Assembly: GCF_000814765.1 (NCBI RefSeq) | Contig: NZ_JWIC01000007.1 | Span: 405,121 to 469,120 of the forward strand | DNA: 64,000 bases | Direction of reading: 5' to 3' | Source: Pseudoalteromonas luteoviolacea | GTDB lineage: Bacteria; Pseudomonadota; Gammaproteobacteria; Enterobacterales; Alteromonadaceae | Translations under genes and position numbers: made by a program | Shown: positions 8,734-19,200 of the stretch, piece by piece | Position numbering within the stretch: position 1 is the first letter of the stretch | Layout: each line of letters begins with the position of its first letter | Notes under the pieces: generated by a model | What the model was told of the DNA's origin: nothing | The model's input: the letters and a program-made list of their open reading frames with translations, nothing else | The model's database searches: none

Positions 8734-9207
8734 ATGAAAAAACTATCTTTAGCAGCTCTGCTATTATCTTCCCTAGCAATTAGTGGTCAAGCGCTTGCAA
8801 ACACTTATACGATCACTAAAGAAAAACAGCCAAATAGAATGTTAGTTTTTAGCTCAAGTGGCGGTACAAATGTAGAGCTATTTTCGATTTTAAATCTTGA
8901 TTTGAATCATATCCCATATAGAGATAAAACTGGTGTAATTACAGGAGTTTCATATACATCAGCAAGTTATAGCAATTCAGTAGATGAGACAGCAGAGCTA
9001 TGCTATCATCGTGCATATAATAACAACCCATTTAAATGCATTCCAATCACACCTAATTTTTCTGACAGCGTTAGCGACTTTAATGGTTTAGAGTTTAAAG
9101 CTGGTATTACTATATCTGTTAGACATAGAGTGGAACCTACAGGTAGTTTCCAATTTTTAGAGCCTAACAGAAACGAGAGCATTAGTTTTACTTATCGTAC
9201 AAACTAA
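8734..9207 (+). CDS. secreted protein of unknown function
   Basis: A 157-residue protein not recognised as any family. It has a classical signal peptide (about 1-22, ending QALA) and a mature part of about 135 residues. The mature part is rich in Ser, Asn and Thr, with two cysteines (in ELCYHRAY and FKCIPI) that could form one disulphide in the periplasm or outside the cell. An AAGGAT ribosome-binding site precedes the ATG, and a strong terminator follows at 9216. It is therefore a single-gene unit between the broken mannosidase and a glycosyltransferase. Predicted strands dominate, consistent with a small beta-sandwich, but this is a guess. Confidence 0.7.
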   Translation: MKKLSLAALLLSSLAISGQALANTYTITKEKQPNRMLVFSSSGGTNVELFSILNLDLNHIPYRDKTGVITGVSYTSASYSNSVDETAELCYHRAYNNNPFKCIPITPNFSDSVSDFNGLEFKAGITISVRHRVEPTGSFQFLEPNRNESISFTYRTN

Positions 9208-9215
9208 TATTTATT

Positions 9216-9247
9216 AGCTGCATCAATAATATTGATGCAGCTTTTTT
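9216..9247 (+). terminator. Rho-independent terminator after the secreted protein
   Basis: A 12-bp perfect stem (AGCTGCATCAAT / ATTGATGCAGCT, 3-nt loop) followed by TTTTT. Confidence 0.9.
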
Positions 9248-9471
9248 AATAAATCTGATTTTTATAATTTTAAATTTCTACTTTTTATTAAGTCATAGTT
9301 AACTTGCAATGTGTTCCTTAAAAAGGAATTTATAAACTCTTTACACATATCTATCCCCAAGTGATAAGTATATCTCGCTAATACCCACAAAGTTGCTAAT
9401 TTGTCGTGAATAATTATGTTATGCTTTTATCGTTTATTACATGTACAACGATTTAACAAGGAGGCGAATTG

Positions 9472-10317
9472 ATGTCGGAACTTAACAGGTTTGACGAGTG
9501 CTTTGTATACGTTATTTACGGAGAGCAAGAGCGTCACTATCTAGAGGCACAGTTAAGCATAGCAAGTCTTCTTTTTCATAACCCCAACGCGAAAATTTGT
9601 TTGTTGGTAGAACGAGATGATTTATTTGACGCACACGATCAAATACGGGTTATTCCTTTCACTAAAGCCATGCAAAACGAATGGTTGGGTAGCGATAAGT
9701 ATCACTTTAAGCTGAAATTAGCAGGATTAAAGTTCTTACTTGAAAATCATGCCAAAAAGGTCATTTTCTTAGATACTGATACGTTAATCAGAGCTGACAT
9801 TACGCACCTAATGGATGGCGTATCAAACGGATCCATGCTTATGCATGAGTTAGAAGGTACACTGAAAAGAAAACGGTTTACACGGCAATATGCCGCAGCG
9901 ATTGGCAAGACATTTGTAAGCCCAACCTATGGGAGCTGGCAGGTTGAGCATGATGCCCCTATGTTTAATTCAGGCGTAATTGGCATCACAGAAGCGCATG
10001 TTGAGCATCTAGATATTGCGCTGTGGATGATGCCATTATTGGATGAACTCATTGATATTCACTCAGCAGAACAGTTTGCTCTGGGTATTATTTTGTCTCG
10101 TCATGGCACAGTGTGCGAAGCAGGTAACAGGCAAATCTATCATTATTGGCACAAAAAGCCTCGTAAATACATTTTTGAGCAAATGAAAATCTTGGTCAGT
10201 GAGCTAAACGGTAGCAGCTTGTACCACCACCCTCAACGAATGGCTTCTTTTAAGTTTAGGCGTCCTTTCAATCGCTGGCTTCAAGACAAACTCACTGGAA
10301 AAGTACCGACGAATTAA
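9472..10317 (+). CDS. GT-A type glycosyltransferase (GT8-like)
   Basis: A 281-residue soluble protein. ATG 9472 is preferred over TTG 9469 because a consensus AAGGAGG lies 7 nt upstream. The sequence follows the nucleotide-diphospho-sugar transferase plan: an N-terminal strand FVYVIYGEQERHYLEAQLSIAS, then KVIFLDTDTLIRADI with a DxD motif (DTD, about residue 104) that would bind the metal and sugar nucleotide. FNSGVIGI follows, typical of GT8 and related families. The C-terminus is basic, suggesting membrane contact. Donor and acceptor cannot be told. It stands alone between two terminators, with no polysaccharide cluster nearby. Confidence 0.65.
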   Translation: MSELNRFDECFVYVIYGEQERHYLEAQLSIASLLFHNPNAKICLLVERDDLFDAHDQIRVIPFTKAMQNEWLGSDKYHFKLKLAGLKFLLENHAKKVIFLDTDTLIRADITHLMDGVSNGSMLMHELEGTLKRKRFTRQYAAAIGKTFVSPTYGSWQVEHDAPMFNSGVIGITEAHVEHLDIALWMMPLLDELIDIHSAEQFALGIILSRHGTVCEAGNRQIYHYWHKKPRKYIFEQMKILVSELNGSSLYHHPQRMASFKFRRPFNRWLQDKLTGKVPTN

Positions 10318-10327
10318 TTATCAGGTC

Positions 10328-10350
10328 AGCACAATTATGTGCTTTGCTTT
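10328..10350 (+). terminator. probable terminator after the glycosyltransferase
   Basis: Short stem AGCACA / TGTGCT followed by a T-rich stretch. A second, longer hairpin without a T tract (CAGCATCTAAC / GTTAGGTGCTG) follows at 10364-10389. Confidence 0.5.
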
Positions 10351-10559
10351 ATATATAAAATTTCAGCATCTAACTAAAGTTAGGTGCTGCTCCGTCGCTT
10401 TAAAATTAGCTAGCCCCCCTCTTCATAGACGACGCTGATGCGAGTTCATGTTCTTGTCTTTGGCTTAATCAATTTTACTTTTCTTCTGTATTACAAATTT
10501 GTATATTTTTAATCGGTTTTAATGAGTTAAACTTTAGAAAAAGCACTGTAGAGTTAGCT

Positions 10560-11234
10560 ATGAATGTGTTGTTTGTAGAAGATGATTTAGAGATTGCCTC
10601 ATTTATAAAAAAGGGGCTGGCGCAATACGGCGATTCAGTAAAACATGTTTCAACCGCTCAAGAAGGCTTGATACAGGCGTCTTCAAGTGACTTTGATGTG
10701 ATTATTTTCGACAGGCTATTACCGGGTATGGACGGATTAGATGCGGTCAAAGTACTGAGAGCCAGTGGAGTAGCGACACCTATTATTATGCTGACAGCGC
10801 TGGGGGATACTTCCGACAGAGTGAGCGGTTTGGATGCCGGAGCAGATGATTACTTAGTCAAGCCCTTTGAATTCTCCGAGTTATATGCTCGATTAAAAGC
10901 ATTAACACGAAGGAAGCCACTCACAGTACAGTCGGTTTCCCTGACACTTGGAGAACTAGTTGTCGAGAGAACAAGCCGCAAGGTAACGAGAGCAGGACAA
11001 ATAATTGAGCTAAATACAAAAGAATATCAAATTTTAGAATACTTGATGCAGTCTCCAGGGCAACTTGTGACAAAAACCATGCTCCTTGAAAAAGTATGGG
11101 GCTTTAACTTCGATCCAAAAACGAGCTTAGTACAAACCCACGTAAGTAGACTTAGAAACAAAGTGGATAAACCGTTTAGCTTTGAGTTGATCAAAACCGT
11201 ACGTGGAAGTGGCTATATTATATCTGATGAATAG
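10560..11234 (+). CDS. OmpR/PhoB-family response regulator
   Basis: A 224-residue DNA-binding regulator. The receiver domain (1-115) carries VEDD near the start, phospho-acceptor Asp51 in IIFDRLLPGMDG, the switch threonine in MLTAL and the lysine in DDYLVKPFEF. The C-terminal winged helix (about 127-222) ends with QTHVSRLRNKVDKP and VRGSGYI, typical of the OmpR class and the QseB/PmrA/CzcR branch. It overlaps the following kinase gene (ATGAATAG), so the pair is translated together. Its targets are unknown; the DUF1800/DUF1501 genes directly downstream are reasonable candidates. Confidence 0.92.
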   Translation: MNVLFVEDDLEIASFIKKGLAQYGDSVKHVSTAQEGLIQASSSDFDVIIFDRLLPGMDGLDAVKVLRASGVATPIIMLTALGDTSDRVSGLDAGADDYLVKPFEFSELYARLKALTRRKPLTVQSVSLTLGELVVERTSRKVTRAGQIIELNTKEYQILEYLMQSPGQLVTKTMLLEKVWGFNFDPKTSLVQTHVSRLRNKVDKPFSFELIKTVRGSGYIISDE

Positions 11235-12609
11235 ATCTATTACTTTTACCGATTTATATAATTCCTTAAAATTTACAGCTGCAATGACTGTGCTTTTTGC
11301 AGCGTCGTTTTTAGTTACTTCTATTTGCATACTGTCTTATATCAAGTCTTCGCAAGAGAAAGAGCTTGTTGAGTATGTAGAAGAAATTAAAGGCCTCTAT
11401 ATTGAGGACGGTTATGAAAGCGTGTTACATGAATTTGATTTGGAAGAACAACCAATTTGGGATCGAGTCGAGAGTATAGAGCGTTTGGTTGACCATGAGT
11501 TTATTTTTGCTCTGGTTGATCGTGGCGTTTTACTTGTTGGAAGTAAATTAGAGTTTTCGTCAAATACAGAGCCAGAGTGGTCAAGTTTTGATTTAAAATC
11601 AGAGCATGATTTTCAATTACTGACATTATCTATCGCCCTAACGGAAGATGTTTCTTTAAGCATTGCTCAGCCTTTAAGTTATGAATATATGTTCAGCAAA
11701 CAATTGCTTTGGCAGGCGAGCTTAATTGGTGTGGTGTTAATTGCATTTATATTGTTTTTTATACGCTTGCTTTTCAATTACAGACGGCGATTAGAAATAC
11801 AAACATTAATGACTCAATTGGATGAGGTTTCACGCTCTCCGGACTCTGTGCGCTTGAGTTGTGAGGTAAACGACAGCGTACTGCACGATTTAACCGCTTC
11901 TGTAAATCTTATGCTGGATAAAGTCTCTAAGTTACATGGTACAACTAAAACCATGTCTGTTGGCATAGCCCATGATTTGAAAACGCCACTATCCAGAGTT
12001 GCTAATCGATTACAGAGTATGGCCCAAGATGTGGGTGACGATATTGCAATTACATCTCACATCGGCCATGCGACCAAAGACCTTCATTCAGTTATTTCAA
12101 CCTTTAATAATTTAGTGAGACTAAACAGCATTGAATCTGGAAAGCACAAACAAAATTTCCAACTAATTAACTTATCTGAGTTAATTAATGATTTGACGCT
12201 TAGTTATGAACCTGTGTTTGAAGATTCTGGTAGAGTGCTATCACATTCTACAGTTGACTGCGTATGCTGTTTTGGCGACAAAGACCTTTTGAATCAACTT
12301 TTATGTAATTTATTAGAAAATGCGTTGGAATATAGCAATGAGGGATCGCATGTTTGGATACGATTACAAAGTCATACTAACTGTGCTCTATTGCAGGTTG
12401 GTGATAATGGTCCCGGTATTGATAAAGAGGATCAGCCGTATATTTTTGATCGTTTCTATCGCGCAGATCTGGGCAGAACAAAACCTGGTAACGGTCTTGG
12501 TTTGAGTATCGTAAAAGCCATTTGTGATGTTCATGGTGCTAGTCTGGTTTTGTTGCCCGATCAATCTGGTGCTGTATTTAATATAGAAGTGCCAATTTCT
12601 AATCAATAA
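11227..12609 (+). CDS. membrane sensor histidine kinase partnered with the OmpR regulator
   Basis: A 460-residue kinase. The start at ATG 11227 overlaps the regulator's stop codon. It has TM1 at about 15-37, a periplasmic loop of about 115 residues rich in acidic side chains, TM2 at about 157-180, and a HAMP-like linker. HisKA follows with the phospho-histidine in GIAHDLKTPLSRV. The ATPase domain has NLLENALEYS, VGDNGPGI and GNGLGLSIVKAI. The domain order is that of the QseC/PmrB class. The acidic sensor loop could bind cations or cationic peptides, but that is inference. Confidence 0.9.
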   Translation: MNRSITFTDLYNSLKFTAAMTVLFAASFLVTSICILSYIKSSQEKELVEYVEEIKGLYIEDGYESVLHEFDLEEQPIWDRVESIERLVDHEFIFALVDRGVLLVGSKLEFSSNTEPEWSSFDLKSEHDFQLLTLSIALTEDVSLSIAQPLSYEYMFSKQLLWQASLIGVVLIAFILFFIRLLFNYRRRLEIQTLMTQLDEVSRSPDSVRLSCEVNDSVLHDLTASVNLMLDKVSKLHGTTKTMSVGIAHDLKTPLSRVANRLQSMAQDVGDDIAITSHIGHATKDLHSVISTFNNLVRLNSIESGKHKQNFQLINLSELINDLTLSYEPVFEDSGRVLSHSTVDCVCCFGDKDLLNQLLCNLLENALEYSNEGSHVWIRLQSHTNCALLQVGDNGPGIDKEDQPYIFDRFYRADLGRTKPGNGLGLSIVKAICDVHGASLVLLPDQSGAVFNIEVPISNQ

Positions 12610-12715
12610 TTCTAAATCATACAATTTTGTATTATGGGTGTATGAGACATGTAACACACAAATTGAAAAATCCCCCTAAACTTAAGCTATTGATGTAGCG
12701 TTAATAGGTTGAGAA

Positions 12716-14599
12716 ATGATTAGGAGTATTAATATACAGCGTATTGTATTTACAATCCTTTTGTTGTTTTTATCGGGATGTGGAGGCGGTGGGTCTAATA
12801 GCGAAGAGACCGGTAATGGCCAAACAAATGTAATTGGCAATACTAACCAAGACAATCAGGATTCTGGTAATAATGAACCTGATGATAGCAATGTCGTAGA
12901 TGAAGATGATTCTGCGGATAACGGTGAGCAAGAGCCGCCTGCATTGTCAGGGGACGATACTTTTTCTTCCCGAGAAAAAATCTCTCACTTTGTACAGCAT
13001 GCCACATTTGGTGCGACTCCTACTTTACTTGATGACCTAGAGGATAAAAGTGCATCTCAATGGTTCATTGATCAGTTGGCCCTTCCCCCTAGTTTAATAC
13101 TGCCCAGTGTACAAGCCGCTGCGCCGAGCGATCCCGAAGAAGACTTTAGTTTGTTCTATATCGAGCAAACAAGTTTTACCTTTTGGAAAAACAGTATTGA
13201 AGCACCGGATCAACTTCGTCAACGCGTCGCTTTTGCGTTATCTGAGCTACTTGTTGTTTCAAATGGTGGTGGTGAAGTATTAACGGATGTGCCTGAAGCC
13301 GTGGCTGCATATCAAGACCTGTTAATCAACAATGCATTTGGCAATTATCGATTGTTGCTGGAGCAAGTTACTTACTCACCCGCTATGGGGCACTATTTAA
13401 CTTATATGGGCAGTGAAAAAGGAAATGATGAGACAGGCAGAATGCCTGACGAAAACTACGCCCGTGAGTTACTGCAATTGTTTACATTAGGTGTAGTCGC
13501 GCTTAATAAAGATGGGACAGAGCGGTTAAATGAACATGGTAACCCAGTTGAGCTTTATACCAACAAAGATATTACAGGTTTAGCACGCGTTTTTACTGGG
13601 CTAAATTTAAATGAAGATGATCCTGAAGCACACTTAGGAAAGCGCTTCAGCCAACCTATGTCCATTTTTTCTGATTCACATTCAGAGAAAGAAAAAGTCT
13701 TTTTAGGGTTTTCAATTGCTGCGGGAAGTAGCGCTGAAACGTCTATTTCCCAAGCGCTGGACCACATTTTCAATCATGAAAACCTTGCGCCCTTTGTTAC
13801 TAAGCAACTCATACAGCGTCTGGTTACGTCAAACCCAAGTTCCGATTACGTACTTCGTGTCGTGAGTGCTTTTGAGTCAGGGTTGTTTACATTGCCAGAT
13901 GGCCGCGAAGTAGGAGAAAAGATTCGCGGAGATTTAACGGCAACAATTGCAGCAATTTTATTTGACCAAGAAGCGAGGGATCCCGGCACCCCAAATGGCG
14001 GTAAAATTCGTGAGCCCATTCTGAGGTTTACACAATGGGCACGTGCATTTGAAGTGCAAAATGTAGCGCCTCATTTTGTACCTCAGTTATGGGATACCAG
14101 TGCAAGTGCAGATCTAGGACAGCATCCTTACCGCTCTCCCAGTGTGTTTAATTTTTTTAGGCCAGGGTATAAGGCGCCAGGTAGTCTGACCGCTGCTGAG
14201 GGGCTGGTCGCGCCAGAGTTGCAAATCACCAATGCAAGTTCGATACCTGGATACGTAAACTTCATGACCTACTTTATTACAGGGCAACAGCAAGAAGCTG
14301 ATCTTGAAGAGCTAAAAGAAGAATACGAGGATTTAGGAATTGAGCTTGATTTGGAGCAAGCCTTACTCAGCTTTAAGCCAAACTATGAACAATTATTGAG
14401 TATTGCGAAAGAGCCAAGCGCCCTACTTGATCAATTAAACTTACTTTTATGTGCTAATCAACTGAGTACAAATAGCTATAACAATATCAGCCAAGTAATT
14501 GCTTCTATTGAAGAAGATGCTGAAGATGGTTTTGCTTCTCGAGTCCATTTGGCAATTTTAATGGTGATGTCTTCACCTGATTATTTGGTTCAGAAGTAA
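12716..14599 (+). CDS. DUF1800-family lipoprotein
   Basis: A 627-residue protein with a lipoprotein signal peptide (lipobox LSGC, Cys22), a glycine run, and a long Asn/Asp/Glu-rich spacer (about 25-80). The DUF1800 domain follows from about residue 85 (ISHFVQHATFGATP, RQRVAFALSELLVVS, NYARELLQLFTLGV, ITGLARVFTGL). DUF1800 proteins have no settled biochemical role. They are almost always encoded beside DUF1501 proteins, as here, and are frequent in marine and planctomycete genomes. Eleven bases separate it from the DUF1501 gene, so the two form an operon. The protein probably faces the periplasm or cell surface. Confidence 0.88.
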   Translation: MIRSINIQRIVFTILLLFLSGCGGGGSNSEETGNGQTNVIGNTNQDNQDSGNNEPDDSNVVDEDDSADNGEQEPPALSGDDTFSSREKISHFVQHATFGATPTLLDDLEDKSASQWFIDQLALPPSLILPSVQAAAPSDPEEDFSLFYIEQTSFTFWKNSIEAPDQLRQRVAFALSELLVVSNGGGEVLTDVPEAVAAYQDLLINNAFGNYRLLLEQVTYSPAMGHYLTYMGSEKGNDETGRMPDENYARELLQLFTLGVVALNKDGTERLNEHGNPVELYTNKDITGLARVFTGLNLNEDDPEAHLGKRFSQPMSIFSDSHSEKEKVFLGFSIAAGSSAETSISQALDHIFNHENLAPFVTKQLIQRLVTSNPSSDYVLRVVSAFESGLFTLPDGREVGEKIRGDLTATIAAILFDQEARDPGTPNGGKIREPILRFTQWARAFEVQNVAPHFVPQLWDTSASADLGQHPYRSPSVFNFFRPGYKAPGSLTAAEGLVAPELQITNASSIPGYVNFMTYFITGQQQEADLEELKEEYEDLGIELDLEQALLSFKPNYEQLLSIAKEPSALLDQLNLLLCANQLSTNSYNNISQVIASIEEDAEDGFASRVHLAILMVMSSPDYLVQK

Positions 14600-14610
14600 A
14601 GGATAAGACA

Positions 14611-15963
14611 ATGAATAGACGTAATTTTATTAAATCAGCAAGTGCTGGTGTTGTTGCCTCTTCTTTTATGAACATGGGCAAAGTGTTGGCAAATACACAA
14701 GTAAACGCCACGGAATATCGTGCACTGGTTTGTGTTTTCTTATATGGTGGCATGGACAATCACGATACGCTTATTCCCTATGATAACGAGAGCTATAGTA
14801 AATGGGCCAAGATAAGGCAATCGCTGTTAAACCAATATACCACTAAACGAGAGCTCAATAATCTGATATCAATTAATGTACCGAGTCGCTTCGCAGAACG
14901 CCAATTTGCTTTACCGCCGGAAATGCCCTCTATAGCAAGCCTTTATCAACAAGGTAAGTTGTCAATAGTGGGCAATGTTGGCCCCTTATTAGAAAATGTC
15001 ACAGCCACCAGCATTCGTAATGAAACAGCAAAACTACCATCTCGGTTATTTTCCCATAATGATCAGCAAAGCACTTGGATGTCAGGTAAAGCTGAGGGCG
15101 CTCAGTATGGTTGGGCTGGCAGATTAAACGATGCGTTAATTAATCAAGGGCAGATCCAAGCAAACACTTTTTCTGCGGTAACAACAGCTGGTGGAGAATT
15201 ACTTGTTACAGGCACGAATACCGCCCCATATCATGTGACAGATGGACGTGCTGCAACGGTTCAAGCTTTAGAATATTTTGAAGATAATGATGCTGTTAAG
15301 GCACATTTTAGCGCTTTAGGCCATCAAAGTACTAATTTAATTGAGCAAGACCTTTCTAATAAGATTGCTCAATCGTTCGACGCGAACAATATGTTTAACA
15401 AAGCAATCTCGTCACAATCAAACAGTGTAGGAGAGTTTCCAAAGACTGGATTAGGGAGGCAGCTTGAGTCTGTTGCTCGGACGTTAGCGGTCAAAGAACA
15501 ACTGGGTACCAAAAGGCAAATTTTTGTTGTATCCATGGGTGGGTTTGACACCCACTCTGGACAGGCTCAAACCTTACCAAAATTACAGTCTGCATTAGAT
15601 AGCGCACTTAATGCTTTTAACAGTTCTATGGAAAGCATGGGTCTGACTAACAATGTTACATTATTTACCGCTTCTGATTTTGGTCGCACGCTTGCGATTA
15701 ATGGTGACGGGACGGATCATGGCTGGGGTGCGCATCATTTTGTGATGGGCGGCGCAATCAATGGGGGTACTGTATTTGGTGATATCCCCCCTGCTGAGCT
15801 TAATCATGAGTTAGATGCTGGCAGTGGTCGATTAATTCCAACCATGTCTGTTGACCAGTACGGTGCTGCTTTGGGTCAGTGGTTAGGAATATCTGATACT
15901 GAGTTAGAGCAAGTATTTCCAAACTTAAATAAGTTTGGTGCACGCCCTGCGTTGTTTGCATAG
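14611..15963 (+). CDS. DUF1501-family Tat-exported protein
   Basis: A 450-residue protein beginning with a twin-arginine signal (NRRNFIKSASAG), so it is expected to be exported folded by Tat. The body shows the DUF1501 marks: LVCVFLYGGMDNHDTLIPYDN near the N-terminus, LPSRLFSHNDQQSTWMSG, VVSMGGFDTHS, and the C-terminal TASDFGRTLAINGDGTDHGWGAHHFVMG. The family is related to the alkaline phosphatase/sulfatase superfamily and keeps several Asp/His residues suggesting a metal site. Its substrate is unknown. It pairs with the DUF1800 lipoprotein upstream, and a dyad follows the stop at 15972-15997. Confidence 0.88.
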   Translation: MNRRNFIKSASAGVVASSFMNMGKVLANTQVNATEYRALVCVFLYGGMDNHDTLIPYDNESYSKWAKIRQSLLNQYTTKRELNNLISINVPSRFAERQFALPPEMPSIASLYQQGKLSIVGNVGPLLENVTATSIRNETAKLPSRLFSHNDQQSTWMSGKAEGAQYGWAGRLNDALINQGQIQANTFSAVTTAGGELLVTGTNTAPYHVTDGRAATVQALEYFEDNDAVKAHFSALGHQSTNLIEQDLSNKIAQSFDANNMFNKAISSQSNSVGEFPKTGLGRQLESVARTLAVKEQLGTKRQIFVVSMGGFDTHSGQAQTLPKLQSALDSALNAFNSSMESMGLTNNVTLFTASDFGRTLAINGDGTDHGWGAHHFVMGGAINGGTVFGDIPPAELNHELDAGSGRLIPTMSVDQYGAALGQWLGISDTELEQVFPNLNKFGARPALFA

Positions 15964-15971
15964 TTCCTTGA

Positions 15972-15997
15972 TATAGCAGGTGCACTGGCCTGCTATA
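15972..15997 (+). terminator. hairpin after the DUF1501 gene
   Basis: Stem TATAGCAGG / CCTGCTATA with an 8-nt loop, followed by CTTTGACTT rather than a clean T tract. Possibly an attenuating terminator, since the small gene at 16026 begins shortly after. Confidence 0.45.
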
Positions 15998-16025
15998 CTT
16001 TGACTTAAAATTTAAGAGGCCTATT

Positions 16026-16163
16026 ATGCACACTACAAACAGTGGCAGCCTGATCTTGATTTTGGTTATATTTCTAATTGTTCTCTGCTTTTTATACGGT
16101 CGCCGTTATAAATCAAAGCTTAAAAAACGACATTTAAAACCGCCCAAAGAAAATGATGATTAA
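16026..16163 (+). CDS. small single-span membrane protein
   Basis: A 45-residue open frame with an AAGAGG ribosome-binding site 8 bases before the ATG. Residues 9-24 (LILILVIFLIVLCFLY) form one hydrophobic helix, followed by a strongly basic cytoplasmic-type tail (GRRYKSKLKKRHLKPP) and an acidic end. This layout, positive after the helix, predicts N-out/C-in topology. No family is recognised. It lies between the DUF1501 operon and the convergent macroglobulin gene and may be co-transcribed with the former. Confidence 0.55.
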   Translation: MHTTNSGSLILILVIFLIVLCFLYGRRYKSKLKKRHLKPPKENDD

Positions 16164-16203
16164 ACACAGGCAAGCGTAACTATTTAAAGTGAAAATGACT
16201 ATT

Positions 16204-19200
16204 TTAATCAATTGTTACGCTATTAGCCCCAGTTTTACCCCCGATATCTGGGTAATACATCATTTCAACTGTTGCTGAAGGTGTTAGAAACTCACCGCTA
16301 TAACGAACTTCAGCTAAATACTCAAATTGCGTGGTGCCTGCGGGCAGTTTATATCTATGCCACGATGCCAATGTTCGTCCATCTTGACCGAGTAAAACCG
16401 TCACAGCTTGAGTGTTCTTTTGCTTCAACCAGCGCCAATAGGTTTGATTTTTTAGACTTGGGTCCAATATTAATAATCCAGAAGGTAAAAAGTCCTTAAT
16501 GAGCACATGCTCTCGTTCTATTGGTGAAAACACAGTTATAGTGACCTTTATTAGTTGCCCAACGCTTAATTTATCTTCGTTAACAGGTTGCCAATTGCTG
16601 CCTTGTTTAATGCGATATTCTCTAGTTATCTCTAAGCCATCAAACGACGGCGTTTCTTTTGATAGCAAGGCTTTTTTTTCCAGGTGTAAGTAGTAAGGCA
16701 TTGACGGCGCATGATTGATACGATGTTCGGACATCTCATTTACAGTATTCAGCTTGTCTGTTTCTACTTCAGTTAATGGCAAACCTTTGAGATCTTTGAG
16801 CGCTAATGTACATATACTATCTATTAATGTATTGCCAAAGTGCCCGATTTGAAGTTGTTTGGAAATAACAGGTTTAAAAAGCAGTGCTTTTACATTTGGT
16901 ATTTCAGTTAATTGAATTGCCAAACATTGATTTAAAGTCGACCCTAGTGCATTGAAAGACTGGTCTTGATAACCCGCTCCTATGATATTTGTTAGAGTTG
17001 ACTCAATGTCGTCTTGGGGTGCTCCTGCTGCTTTTAGTGCTTGTAATTGCAATAGGTGACTTGTTGTATCAAGTACGCCCAAGGCATATATGTTTTTAAT
17101 TTCTGACAAATCTAACGCGTTATGCTCTGACAATGCCCATAACAACCACTCTCTGTCATATCGGTTATGGTGTGAAGTGGAATGCGTATGGTCTATTGTG
17201 TTCATGAGCTGACTTTTCAGCTCGTCTAACAATTCAGGGTCAAATTCAAACTGATAATTGCTATTTGAAAGCCATTTATTTGCCAGTAAAGTATAAGCAC
17301 TCAGCATCAGATCTGTGCCTGTATTCTTAAAATACCGATAGCCGCTGTAACGCACATTCTGCATTAAACTGGTTTTGAGCAGCTCGGCGAGCTTGGTGTT
17401 AGGTACCGCATTTGTAATCGGGTTATACGTTAAACTCACCGCCCTTGAAAGTGTTTGTTCTAAACATTGATGGGGATAGTGATGGTGGTAATTGGCAAGT
17501 AGCGCCCAGTTAGGTGCATTACTATTTAGGGTACTTACTTGAGCGTGCTCAATCACGGATGTACTTGGTACAAGAATCGTATTTGAATGGGCAGGATCCA
17601 TCTTAAAAACACTGCGCTTGTGCGCTGTATTTTTTAACACCTGAATATCTTTGCGATAGTGCCTTTTGCTGTCGTTCAAGCTTCGTATTGATATGGTATT
17701 AAGTCCCAATTTTAAATCGTTTAATGGTATTTCAAACCTTTTTAATTGCATTGCCTCAAGTTGTGGACTGTCCCTTTTTATTATCATACCGTTAAAGGCT
17801 ATCTCAACACGATCTTGAACAGAGTGCTGATTGGGATTATTGATTTTTACAACAGCAACGGGTTTATCTCTGAGAAATACTTTTTCGGGGACGTATATCT
17901 GATATTCAACATCAGCTTGGGTGTTCAAAGTATGTGTATATTTTGCTTGATTGTGCTCATTAATTGCTAATACAAATAAACGCCACCGACCATTGAGTTG
18001 CGGTAATTTGATTTCAATATTTTTAGTTTTGTTCGCCGTCAAAGAGGCGGGAGTGAGCCATACCGACTGTGCTTGATCTGACATTCTGTGTGCTGAATTT
18101 GACGGCGCTAATGCCGCCATACGACTGCGTTGTTGAACACTGTTGGAGAATAAGGCTGCAAGAATATTATTATTCGTATTTGTGTCCAGTAGCCAATCTG
18201 TTTGATTATGAACTGAATGCCAAGGTTGATGGTATGAAAACCTATGATATAACTGTTGGAAAGAGACTGAACTCGGTGATTCATGCGATACATCGAACAA
18301 CGCGTCGTTCACTATCCATATTTGAGCGTCAGCGGTTTGGTTGCTTGTAACGTTAATTTCAAGAGTGCCGTTAGGCTCAATGATGTTAGGGTGTTCGACT
18401 TCAAGAGTGAGCTTGTCTGCTGGTTCTACATGAATAAACTGACTTAATTCATACCCATAAACGCGAGGCTTTGTAGGCAACGAAATTTCACTGAGGCTAT
18501 TTAGGTTGCGTTTCGCATTTTGCCGTGCTGCATCCACTATTTTTTTGATTTTCTGATTGAATTCACTTTTTTTATTCGCAATGTGCTCTGTAGTCGATGG
18601 TAAAAATGCAGTCACTTCAAAGCCAGGTATCAATGCATCATCAATTTCTATTTCTATGTCGTTATTGCCCTTATTGACCTCGACGATAAAGCTTCTCATC
18701 AATTCGCCTGCTTTTATCATTACAGCAGCCTGCCCCTCAATGGGTGAGTCAATACTTAAAGTATACACTTCCCCTACCGTGGCTGAAGACTGACCAATGA
18801 GTTGTGGTGTGGCCTGTTTAGTTGTTGCTTTTGTTTGTTCTTTGTTAAGTTGATAGCCTCTTTTCCAAACGTATTGCTCATCTCCACTGATGATCTTTAA
18901 TTCAGCATAGTCATCGATGTGTTTGGGGATATCACAATGCAAAGGCGTTGTGCCTGAACACAGTGCCAAAGGTGTGAAACTCTCATCATCCACAGACTGT
19001 AAATTATTGATTGAAATGCTGACATGCGCTTTAATTTCAGCTCCATCTTGAGTCAGCGCGATCACTTTTAGCTTATTTTCCTCTATGGTTGTTCCTATAT
19101 AGTGGCTTCTTGAAAAATATGGCAGTGTCGTGTGGTAAAAACGAGTCTCACCAGAGCTTGAAGTGACTTGAGAAGACAGTGAAACACCGATGAAAGGTGC

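Noticed and set aside
12388..12657. 89-codon minus-strand frame
   Set aside because: It is antisense to the well-supported histidine kinase ATPase domain.
16174..16220. Terminator formed by AGCGTAAC / GTTACGCT at the macroglobulin end
   Set aside because: The loop is over 30 nt and the right arm lies inside the coding sequence, with no T tract.
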